Below are positions 34,620-42,119 of a DNA stretch of 52,500 nucleotides, piece by piece; within the stretch, counting starts at the first letter, position 1, and each line of letters opens with the position of its first letter. Source of the DNA: Symbiodinium natans (Eukaryota > Sar > Dinophyceae > Suessiales > Symbiodiniaceae); the NCBI GenBank assembly GCA_905221605.1, contig CAJNDS010002199.1, positions 442,501 through 495,000 on the forward strand, in the 5' to 3' direction. The position numbers were made by a program, and so were the translations under genes. Under the pieces are notes generated by a model. That model did not search any database, was not told the DNA's origin, and worked only from the letters and a program-made list of their open reading frames with translations.

Positions 34620-35029
34620 TTTTGATCTGACTGTTGCGGCTTGGGCAAAAACTGGCAAGGGGAGCACCTGAGTTTCTTTGTCACTTTGCACTAGACGTGC
34701 ATTTTCGCATTGGCTTGAGCCTTGACAACTCTTTGCCGTAGCTGTTCCTGTCTCGGCTCGAGCTTGCGCTCCTGCTCCAGAGCTGAAAGGCACTCCCTTG
34801 ACCTGTTCATTGGAGTGTGTCCGTTGTGGCTTTGCGCCAGGCGGTGGTGGCATTGCTGTGGGCAGGCTCTGCGAAGCTTGTGCTTCTAGTCTGCCCCCGT
34901 GGCCTTGGCTTGTGCCAGGTCACTTGTGTTCATTGCCCACTTTCGTGTTACGCCCGGGCCCCAGTGTGTGGTGGTGGTTTGCAAAGTCAAAGGCTTGTGC
35001 CTGTAGTTTTGTGGCTTGCGCCGCAAAGG

Positions 35030-36109
35030 ATGTCGAGCTTGGCGGACAGCTCGGCCACTTTTGAGAGTCGCGCTAAGCAGTATGGCCTTCCTGTTGCAGC
35101 CCTGGAGAGCCTACGCAAGGATGGGATTGCGACCTATTCCAGTCTCCTGTTTTCTGTTGCAAGTTCACCTGGCAGTGTGGATGATGCCCGTCTTGAGACG
35201 CTGCGCAAGAAGCATCTTGGTGCCACTCCCACCTCTGGGGAGGTGGCTGCGTTCTCTCGTCTAATCTTTGAAGCAGGGACGTTCGTTGTTGCAGAATTGC
35301 GCAGCAGTGTTACAGGGGAAGATGACACCTCCCGCAAGCTTACTCCTCAGGAGAGAGCCAGTCGCTTGAGCGCCATGCGCGCCAAGTTAGGCGAGTGGCC
35401 TGTTGCAGGTGCCTTTGAGCCCAGCAACCAGCTGATTGACATGTGTTTCAGCATGATTGCAGATGGTTGCATCAAGCACATTCCTCCGAGCAAGTGCAGC
35501 AGCAAGGAGCAAGAGACCGCTTCTGAGAAGCGTGATGACAATCTGTTTCGCCTTGAGGCGGCTACGCTCAGGCGTGCGGCCAAGCCGGTTGCACTTAAGG
35601 TTGACCTTTCCTCTGAGCTGCGTGTGTACCAGGCCTTGAGTAGGCGCGGTGTTGCACTAGAGGTTGCAAACGTTGCCAGTTTCGCAGTGCATGAGAAATA
35701 CATTCGCGGCCTGTTCGAGCATCTGCACCGCTCGCCTCCGCCCAACTATGTTGCGCCTGGTTTGGACCAGTTACTCCAGGCTGACAGGGCGCTTTGGCAG
35801 CGTGTCGCTGCTACTGTTCCTTCCCTTCCCGCCACAGATGTGGTCCGCGCGGTCGATGCGGCCATCGTGCAGCATTGTGATGGTTCTGCTGTTGCGTTTC
35901 ACGTCATGCCGCTGCCTAAGGAACGTAAGCGTCCCTTTGAGGCCTCCAGCGAGGAAAAAGGCAAGGGCGGCAGGATCAACCGCAAAGGTGACGGCAAGGG
36001 TGGAAAAGCGGAGTCTCGAGGACCTAAAGGTGCCCCAAAAGGTGGAGCCAAGGGTGTGCCCAAAGGCCCAAAGGAAAGCCCACTCAGACATCGGTTCCAT
36101 CACAGTTGA
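35030..36109 (+). CDS. gag: Element Gag, capsid-like part
   Basis: ATG 35030 to TGA 36107-36109, 359 residues; the frame is open upstream to 34817 but without ATG. The bulk is an alpha-helical protein (for example RLSAMRAKLGEW, LIDMCFSMIADG) like a retroelement capsid. The C-terminal 60 residues are a Lys/Gly/Pro-rich basic tail suited to RNA binding. A slippery heptamer at 36067-36073 lies just before the stop. A -1 shift there leads into a zinc-knuckle frame described separately. Gag would package the element RNA in cytoplasmic particles. Confidence 0.65.
   Translation: MSSLADSSATFESRAKQYGLPVAALESLRKDGIATYSSLLFSVASSPGSVDDARLETLRKKHLGATPTSGEVAAFSRLIFEAGTFVVAELRSSVTGEDDTSRKLTPQERASRLSAMRAKLGEWPVAGAFEPSNQLIDMCFSMIADGCIKHIPPSKCSSKEQETASEKRDDNLFRLEAATLRRAAKPVALKVDLSSELRVYQALSRRGVALEVANVASFAVHEKYIRGLFEHLHRSPPPNYVAPGLDQLLQADRALWQRVAATVPSLPATDVVRAVDAAIVQHCDGSAVAFHVMPLPKERKRPFEASSEEKGKGGRINRKGDGKGGKAESRGPKGAPKGGAKGVPKGPKESPLRHRFHHS
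36067..36073 (+). promoter_or_regulatory. Candidate -1 ribosomal frameshift heptamer
   Basis: Read in the Gag frame it is C CCA AAG, fitting X XXY YYZ. The -1 frame that follows stays open for about 70 codons and contains the nucleocapsid zinc knuckle. Confidence 0.45.
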
Positions 36110-36282
36110 AAGGCCTGGACCCCAACAAGAACGGCATGCCAATCTGTTTCGACTGCAACTTGTTGCATGGGTGTTCTCGTGACACGTGGACCACAAGTGC
36201 CGGCAAGCAGTGTGAGCGCGGCCTGCATGCTTGCATGAAGTGTGGCAGTCCCGACCATGGGGCCAGCGCGTGCGAGAACTGA
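36073..36282 (+). CDS. Element Gag nucleocapsid extension with CCHC zinc knuckle (-1 frame)
   Basis: The frame directly after the heptamer contains a first Cys pair with His (ICFDCNLLHGC) and a perfect CCHC knuckle at 36232-36273 (CMKCGSPDHGASAC: C-x2-C-x4-H-x4-C). It ends in TGA 36280-36282. Zinc knuckles at the end of Gag bind the packaged RNA. The same frame continues open after this TGA into the polymerase ORF, so only one stop codon separates nucleocapsid from polymerase. A simple one-base mutation could also explain the frame change. Confidence 0.6.
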   Translation, partial: GKPTQTSVPSQLKGLDPNKNGMPICFDCNLLHGCSRDTWTTSAGKQCERGLHACMKCGSPDHGASACEN

Positions 36283-36324
36283 TCCGGTTCTCTGCGGGGG
36301 GGCGTTCCTGTGACCCCCCCCCTC

Positions 36325-39300
36325 ATGATCACTGATGAGGGGCTTGAGCCTGTTGCTTCTCGTCAGCGTTCTCCTGCTCCGGCCTCAGTTCCACTGTGTT
36401 TCTTCGACAAGGGTTCCCAGGTGCCTAGTCATATTTTTCCTTCCAATTCTCCTTCCCAGGCTGCACCTTCCAAGGGCCAAGGTGAAGAGTCTGCATTAGG
36501 TGATAGCGCGCCAGGTTTTTCCCCAGTTGATGCCCTGCTGCGAGATTCATCCGGCCAGGGACATCGGACAGTGTGTTTAGAGTTGTTTGCAGGTTGCGCG
36601 CGCCTCAGTCAAGCACTGCGTGCTGAGGGTTTTGATACAGTTGCAGTGGACTGCAAGCGAGACGGAGTGCACCCAATTGTTTGCGTTGACCTGCTTTCTT
36701 CCTCTGGCAGAGCCCTGGTGTGGCAAATCCTGAGATCAGGCAGGGTTTGTTATGTGCATATGGCCCCGCCCTGTTCCACTGCCAGTGCCGCGCGTAACAT
36801 CCCGGGCGGGCCTGCTCCTCTACGTTCCTTTCAGGCACCTGATGGGCTGCCGGGTTTGCCCATTGCGTTAAGGTCCAGGGTGAGTCACGCGAACAGACTT
36901 TACAGTTTTTGCAGGGATGTTGCAGTCTTTTGCGATTCCAAGGATATTGCTTGGAGCATAGAGAATCCATGTTCCTCACTCATGTGGGTGACCTCAGCAC
37001 TCAGTGCTGTGCAGGCCTCTCTGGAGCATAAGATCAGAACTGTTGTTTTTGACAATTGCTGTTATGGGGGCTTGCGCAAGAAGCGCACGGCTGTGTGGGG
37101 AAGTCTCTCTTCTCTTGGTGACTTGGCTAGTTTGTGCCGCGCTGAGCTTGGTCACGTGCACCAGCCTTGGGGTCGTCTTCCACAAGGGGAATGGGCCACG
37201 CGCTCAGAGGCGGCCTATCCTGTTGCACTTTGTAAGCGTTGGGCTGCTGTGGTGCGTGCCAGCGTTCCTTCCGCAGTTCTTTCTGAGGACAAAGGATGCA
37301 CCTCTAAAGCCAGCTTGTATTCTCTGCGAGCATCCCTGGGCCTCTTTCCCAAAGGAAAGCATCCCTGCGAGCCCCAAAACCCTTTCAGTGAGCGTGTTGA
37401 CATGCTGGTGCCTCTTGACACGAACCCGCTGTGGTTGATCCCAGGGGCGTCCCCGCCCATTGATCAGGCGCCAAAGGGCTGCAAGGTTCTTGGTTCTAGC
37501 AGGGTCCCCCAGGGTTGGGTTGTCTCCTTAGGGGTGCCGTGTTCTCCTGAGGCATTCATGCAGAAAGCTTCCAGATGTGCTCATCCGGCGGAGACGCTGC
37601 CGCCTCTGCCCGCAAGCCTAGAGCTCCTCATGACCACGTTTTCCCAAAGCTCTCTTCAGGAAGTTCAGAGACGGAGGTGTCGTTTTCTGCAGTCCGCCCT
37701 TGCCAGGGCAAGTGAGTTGGAGCCGCAAGAGCGGGCGCTGCACGCTTCCATGTCGGCTCATGTTCGTCACATTCTGCAGGGCAAGCGGCTCCTTTTACTG
37801 CATGAGTTGTTACAGGGTCTCGGTCACGCTGATGTGCACCTGGTTCGTGACATCTCCTCGGGTTTTCCCTTGACCGGTTGGCTTGCACCAAGCAATGTCA
37901 TGGAAACCAAGTTCTCTGTTCCATCAGTCACTGTTGACTCCCTTTGGGCTGATCGTGAGAAGCTCAACGCTCAGGCGTGGAATTCCACTCGGTCCACTGG
38001 CGATGCCGACTTGGATGAAAGATTGTGGCAAGCAACGTTGGATGATGTGGCAGCAGGCTGGGCCACACTGGACGAGTCTCCCGAGTCTCCCCCAAGCGAT
38101 TGCATCCTCAGCCGAAGGTTTGGTGTGGTTCAGGGTTCGCGCCTGCGTGCCATTGATGATTTTAGTTTCAGTGGCTTAAACAGTGCGTTGGGAGTGTGTG
38201 AGAAGGTCACAACCATGAGCACCTCTCACACTGTTGCTCTGATCTTGCGATTGTTGAGTCTGTGTTCGAATCATCGTCCGACCTTAAAGGGTCGCTGTTA
38301 CGACTTGAAGTCTGCGTATAGGCAGTTGCCTATCCACCGTGACCATTTGAGGTTTGCGGCAGTGTGCGTTTTCAACCCGCGCACTAAAAGACCAGCAGTG
38401 CTGCACATGTCGGCTCTTCCATTCGGAGCCGGGGCCAGTGTTTCGAACTTTGTTCGAGTTTCTCTAGGTCTCTGGAGGGTGCTCACCGAGTTAGCGCTGG
38501 TGCCCTGCACCCTCTTTTTTGATGACTTCAGTTCAGCCACCTGGACCGAGGACTGCCACAATTTGGACTGCACTGTCAACATGTTGTTTCGCATTTTGGG
38601 CTGGCGGTTGGCCACAGAGGGCTCCAAGGCCACTCCTTTTCAGGAAGCTTTCCAGAGCCTAGGCGTTCTGTTCACTTTGTCTCCAGGTGCGGATCGTGCT
38701 CTGCAGGTCTCAAACACTGAGGCCAGAAAAGCAGAGGTCTCAGAGTGGTGCGTTGCTGTTCTGACAAAAGGGACCTGTTCCAGTCGAGACTTTCGGGCCT
38801 TTGCCAGCCGCGTTCGCTGGCTCAGTGGCCAAGTCTTTGGCAGATCCTGTGGCCTGGCTCTTAAAGTACTGTTACAGGAAGCTTCGCTGGATCCTCAGCA
38901 TAGTGCTCGTCCACTCAGTCCGCGTGCCCGCTGGGCTGTGAGTTGGATCTTGGACCATGTGCCCGCCGCAGGACCGAAGAGATGGGATCGTGCAGGGCGT
39001 GCCAAACGACACCTGTTTACTGACGGGTGTTTTGAGAATGGGGTGGGCCGCATAGGAGCTGTTTTGTGTGATGGTCATTGCAGACCAATTGCATTCATGT
39101 CTTCTACGGTCCCGACCTTCGTGGTTTCAGCCTGGTGTGCTGATGGCACCAGCCATCCCATCATTCAGACCGAACTTGCAGCAGTGGCTGTTGCAATGCA
39201 TTTGTGGCAACCTGAGCTCTTCAGATCACGAACGATGCTCTGGATCGACAATGAGGTTTGCAGATTTGCCCTGATGAAAGGGCACATGTTCCCGGAGTCT

Positions 39301-39495
39301 GCTGAGCATATGCTTCGACTTTGCTTAGAAGTGGAACAGTCCTCCGACGTGCAGTTGTGGGTGTGCCGCGTCCCCAGTCACAGCAACCCGGCCGACGCCC
39401 CGAGCCGTGGGGACGTCCCTGCTTTCCTGCAGGGTGCCAGGTCAGTTCAAGTTGAAGTGGGGTTGTGGAGGCATCTGACCTTCCCTCGCTGTTGA
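36325..39495 (+). CDS. pol: Element polyprotein: cytosine-methyltransferase-like domain, reverse transcriptase, RNase H
   Basis: About 1,057 residues from ATG 36325 (open from 36283) to TGA 39493-39495. The first domain resembles a DNA cytosine-5-methyltransferase: LELFAGCARLSQAL (SAM-binding motif I, 36577), MAPPCSTAS (catalytic Pro-Cys motif IV, Cys codon 36772), IENP (motif VI, 36958) and RKKRTAVWGS (motif VIII-like). It is followed by reverse transcriptase with DLKSAYRQLPI (Asp codon 38302), FGAGASVSNF and LFFDDFS (catalytic Asp pair 38521-38526). RNase H has Asp 39022, Glu 39172, Asp 39247 and Asp 39394, the last in NPADAPSR as in DIRS elements. Known DIRS elements carry an adenine-methyltransferase-like domain after RNase H; here the methyltransferase is of cytosine type and sits in front of RT. 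All catalytic residues I could check are intact. Confidence 0.85.
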   Translation: MITDEGLEPVASRQRSPAPASVPLCFFDKGSQVPSHIFPSNSPSQAAPSKGQGEESALGDSAPGFSPVDALLRDSSGQGHRTVCLELFAGCARLSQALRAEGFDTVAVDCKRDGVHPIVCVDLLSSSGRALVWQILRSGRVCYVHMAPPCSTASAARNIPGGPAPLRSFQAPDGLPGLPIALRSRVSHANRLYSFCRDVAVFCDSKDIAWSIENPCSSLMWVTSALSAVQASLEHKIRTVVFDNCCYGGLRKKRTAVWGSLSSLGDLASLCRAELGHVHQPWGRLPQGEWATRSEAAYPVALCKRWAAVVRASVPSAVLSEDKGCTSKASLYSLRASLGLFPKGKHPCEPQNPFSERVDMLVPLDTNPLWLIPGASPPIDQAPKGCKVLGSSRVPQGWVVSLGVPCSPEAFMQKASRCAHPAETLPPLPASLELLMTTFSQSSLQEVQRRRCRFLQSALARASELEPQERALHASMSAHVRHILQGKRLLLLHELLQGLGHADVHLVRDISSGFPLTGWLAPSNVMETKFSVPSVTVDSLWADREKLNAQAWNSTRSTGDADLDERLWQATLDDVAAGWATLDESPESPPSDCILSRRFGVVQGSRLRAIDDFSFSGLNSALGVCEKVTTMSTSHTVALILRLLSLCSNHRPTLKGRCYDLKSAYRQLPIHRDHLRFAAVCVFNPRTKRPAVLHMSALPFGAGASVSNFVRVSLGLWRVLTELALVPCTLFFDDFSSATWTEDCHNLDCTVNMLFRILGWRLATEGSKATPFQEAFQSLGVLFTLSPGADRALQVSNTEARKAEVSEWCVAVLTKGTCSSRDFRAFASRVRWLSGQVFGRSCGLALKVLLQEASLDPQHSARPLSPRARWAVSWILDHVPAAGPKRWDRAGRAKRHLFTDGCFENGVGRIGAVLCDGHCRPIAFMSSTVPTFVVSAWCADGTSHPIIQTELAAVAVAMHLWQPELFRSRTMLWIDNEVCRFALMKGHMFPESAEHMLRLCLEVEQSSDVQLWVCRVPSHSNPADAPSRGDVPAFLQGARSVQVEVGLWRHLTFPRC

Positions 39496-39503
39496 AGCAA
39501 ATT

Positions 39504-39735
39504 GGGGATACCTGTTTCGCTGAATGCGAGTGAAGGCTCCCTTCGCCCCCCCGGGCAGCAGCTGTGCGGTGCTCCGATTTTGTGCTTGCTGCCCTGGGAA
39601 CACCTCACCTGCTGTTGAACATGTTACACAGCAGTGCGACCCCACTTCTGATACAAAAGAAGGGCGTGAATGCGAAGCAGTATTGTTGGTGCACTGCATC
39701 TGTGCTGCACTCAGTAGAGGACGACTCACATTAAG
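39504..39735 (+). repeat. B1 split direct repeat
   Basis: 232 bases matching 41637-41868 with one difference (C at 39574, G at 41707). It starts nine bases after the polyprotein stop. Confidence 0.95.
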
Positions 39736-39806
39736 ATGTCTTTGTTCACAAGAAGCTTTAATGTGTGCGGCCGTCCATTTTGGCTCTAGTGGCATCAAAT
39801 TTGTGA
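39734..39806 (+). repeat. A2 split direct repeat
   Basis: Identical to A1. It overlaps the last two bases of B1 and forms the internal B1-A2 junction. Confidence 0.95.
39771..39789 (+). promoter_or_regulatory. Dinoflagellate spliced-leader-like sequence in A2
   Basis: The second copy of the segment in A1, 33 bases before the recombinase ATG. Confidence 0.6.
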
Positions 39807-39822
39807 CCCGCCCGCCCAACCC

Positions 39823-41637
39823 ATGAGAAGGAGTGATGCTGATCCGTACTGGGCTTTGGGCCAAGGTTTTGGGCCTGTCCGCTCAAGATGTATAGACAGG
39901 CCTTTGCCTTGGGAAGATGGCACTTTTTCCTTTCTGGGACCTCAGCGCCCTCCGCTGGGTGCACTTTTCGAGGAGCTGTTACGCTTGCCGCCAGCAGTTC
40001 CTGTTCCAGTGCCTACTGAGGCTGTTTCTCAGGAGTCGCGACAGGGGCAGGGATGTCAAGCAGTTCCTGTGCCCTTAGCTTCAGCTTCGCCGGGAGCCCT
40101 TAGTCGCGAGGATGCTTTATTACGTCGTCAAGCACTCAGTAAATGGGTCAATCTGCTGCGCATAGCGCCTCAGCTTTTTGATCCTGTTACAGTTGAGCAA
40201 CTTCCAGCCCAAGGTGAAACAGCCGTGATGAATCACCTGGACTTGTTGTTTTGCAAGAAGAGCTCGAACACGCTCTTGTTACGCTGCCAGCCTCTCACCA
40301 GGTTCGTACTGTGGGCTCAGAGGTCTTTTCCAGATGAGGTCATTTCGGAGGCTCTCATTTTCGCTCACTGCAAGGTCCTGATCACAAAGGGAGCTGCTGC
40401 AAGCAGTTTGGACATCCTGGTGAGCAGTTTCAATTTTCTACACGGCACTCTTGGCCTAGGCGTCCCTCTGAAGTCCCTGATCTCTCAGAGGGTGCAAGGT
40501 TTGGCGCATCAGCACCTGCGCACAAAGCGACCCACGCTACAAGCTGAAGCTCTGACTGTTGCTCAGGTCTTGTTTCTCGAGTTTGTTGCGGCCGAGACGA
40601 GCGACCCCTACGAGAAACTGGTGGCTGCCACTCTCTGTTTCATGCTTTATGCCCGTGCACGTCGCAGCGACCTCGAGCGCGCCACGGACATCCTGTTTGA
40701 CATTGCAGAGGACGGCGTTTCTGGTTTCGTTGAGTGCACCGTGCGCAACCCTAAGCAGGTCAAAGCTGCCTCTCGACGCAACATGATGCTGCCTCTTGTT
40801 GCGCCCTACCACGGCATCGGAGAACAGCCGTGGGGCAGGCAGTTGCGCCAGGCCCGCGAAGCCATGTGCCTGAGCAACTCTGGTTCGTTGGCGATGCCTC
40901 TATTGCCAGCTCTGAACACGTCGGGCAAGTTGTTACCCAGTCATGTGTCTTCGCGAGATCTTGGACGCTGGCTTCGCGCATTTTTGAGCAGACAGCCCGG
41001 GTGCGACCCCGCAGCTGTTACAAGCAAGAAGAGCCATTCCCTGAAGGCCACACCTCTGAGTTGGGCAGCCAAAGCTCATCTTGATCAGAATACACAGGAC
41101 TTGCTTGGCTATCACACGTCACGTGTGAACTTGAGCACGTTGAGTTACAGCAGAGATGCTTTGGCTGGACCTCTTCGCCAACTTGATGGCTTGTTGCAGG
41201 CGGTCCGCCAGAAGTCTTTTCTGCCTGACAGCACGAGGTCCGGGCGCTGGGCAGTTGCACCACAGCCTACTTTGACATTACCAGCAACAGCTTCTTCAAG
41301 TTCCACTGTTGCCACTGCTGAGGCTCCCGCTGTTGCTGCCTGCGCAGTTGAGACGAGCAGCTCAAGTGGAAGTGACACTGCTGAAAGCAGCAGTGAGGAT
41401 GGCGATGAACAGCGTGTTCTTGGTGCGCCGCACTTTCTGGAAGCTGTTCTGAGTCTTGGACGCTTCGCAGTTGCACGCAATAAGCGCAGCAATCTGCATC
41501 ATGTTTTGAATCAGGAGTCAGTTCGTCTTTTGTGTGGACGTCCTTACAATAACTCTTTCGAGTGCCTTGATTCTATCGATGCTGATACAAGCACCTTTTG
41601 CAAGACATGTCAGCAGTGCTCGTTACAGTGCACGTAG
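39823..41637 (+). CDS. YR: Element tyrosine recombinase
   Basis: 604 residues from ATG 39823 to TAG 41635-41637; the stop touches the first base of B2. The core is a phage-integrase-type fold. ARARRSDL carries catalytic Arg I (40660). SHSLKATPLSW carries His (41035) with Lys (41044) at the usual second-Arg position. LGYHTS carries the second His (41113), and LSYSRD carries the nucleophile Tyr (41146). The recombinase would integrate a circular cDNA by strand exchange at a short shared sequence. The N-terminal 110 residues are Pro-rich. The C-terminal tail is Ser/Glu-rich and ends in a Cys cluster (CKTCQQCSLQC). The H-x-x-K variant is unusual for the superfamily but lies in an otherwise normal context. 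Confidence 0.85.
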   Translation: MRRSDADPYWALGQGFGPVRSRCIDRPLPWEDGTFSFLGPQRPPLGALFEELLRLPPAVPVPVPTEAVSQESRQGQGCQAVPVPLASASPGALSREDALLRRQALSKWVNLLRIAPQLFDPVTVEQLPAQGETAVMNHLDLLFCKKSSNTLLLRCQPLTRFVLWAQRSFPDEVISEALIFAHCKVLITKGAAASSLDILVSSFNFLHGTLGLGVPLKSLISQRVQGLAHQHLRTKRPTLQAEALTVAQVLFLEFVAAETSDPYEKLVAATLCFMLYARARRSDLERATDILFDIAEDGVSGFVECTVRNPKQVKAASRRNMMLPLVAPYHGIGEQPWGRQLRQAREAMCLSNSGSLAMPLLPALNTSGKLLPSHVSSRDLGRWLRAFLSRQPGCDPAAVTSKKSHSLKATPLSWAAKAHLDQNTQDLLGYHTSRVNLSTLSYSRDALAGPLRQLDGLLQAVRQKSFLPDSTRSGRWAVAPQPTLTLPATASSSSTVATAEAPAVAACAVETSSSSGSDTAESSSEDGDEQRVLGAPHFLEAVLSLGRFAVARNKRSNLHHVLNQESVRLLCGRPYNNSFECLDSIDADTSTFCKTCQQCSLQCT

Positions 41638-41868
41638 GGGATACCTGTTTCGCTGAATGCGAGTGAAGGCTCCCTTCGCCCCCCCGGGCAGCAGCTGTGC
41701 GGTGCTGCGATTTTGTGCTTGCTGCCCTGGGAACACCTCACCTGCTGTTGAACATGTTACACAGCAGTGCGACCCCACTTCTGATACAAAAGAAGGGCGT
41801 GAATGCGAAGCAGTATTGTTGGTGCACTGCATCTGTGCTGCACTCAGTAGAGGACGACTCACATTAAG
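41637..41868 (+). repeat. B2 split direct repeat (right end of element)
   Basis: The right terminus of the element; after 41868 the sequence departs from the B1-A2 junction. Confidence 0.95.
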
Positions 41869-41959
41869 CGCTTGTAACGCTCTTGCATTTCGAGTGTTTT
41901 AGAACAAACGTGCACAATTGGCACTGCTACTGCCTCTACTATTGCTGTTGTTTCCGTTG

Positions 41960-42020
41960 CCATTGCCATTGCCATTGCCATTGCCATCGCTACCGCTACC
42001 GCTACCGCTACCGCTACCGC
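41960..42020. repeat. (ccattg)n followed by (ctaccg)n microsatellites
   Basis: About five ccattg units are directly followed by about six ctaccg units, just outside the element. Triplet-like ctg/act variants continue to about 42115 and recur at 42390-42440. Confidence 0.85.
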
Positions 42021-42119
42021 ACGACCAGACGACTTCGACGTCGACCTCGATTTCTGCTACTACTTTACTACTGCTTCTACGACTACTTCGCTGCTGCTTG
42101 CACCACTACACTGCTATAC

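Larger units (their letters stand above)
33667..41868 (+). mobile_element. DIRS-order (PAT/Ngaro-type) tyrosine-recombinase retrotransposon, near intact
   Basis: Split direct repeats in the order A1 (33667-33739), B1 (39504-39735), A2 (39734-39806), B2 (41637-41868) define the element. B1 and A2 abut and share two bases, as expected of an element that integrates from a circle whose end junction is B-A. Between A1 and B1 lie a small Cys/His ORF, Gag, and a methyltransferase-RT-RNase H polyprotein. Between A2 and B2 lies a tyrosine recombinase. No integrase or long terminal repeats are present, and no flanking target duplication is visible; all of this fits DIRS biology. The A copies are identical over 73 bases and the B copies differ at one of 232, so the insertion is recent or has been homogenised. 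Confidence 0.9.

Noticed and set aside
34817-35029. Upstream extension of Gag to 34817
   Set aside because: It starts only with GTG, and the segment is Cys/Leu-rich without Gag character; the ATG at 35030 begins the plausible protein.
38000-39000. Possibility that the retroelement is an LTR (gypsy/copia) or LINE element
   Set aside because: No LTRs, no protease or DDE integrase, no poly-A end; the split repeats and tyrosine recombinase fit DIRS instead.
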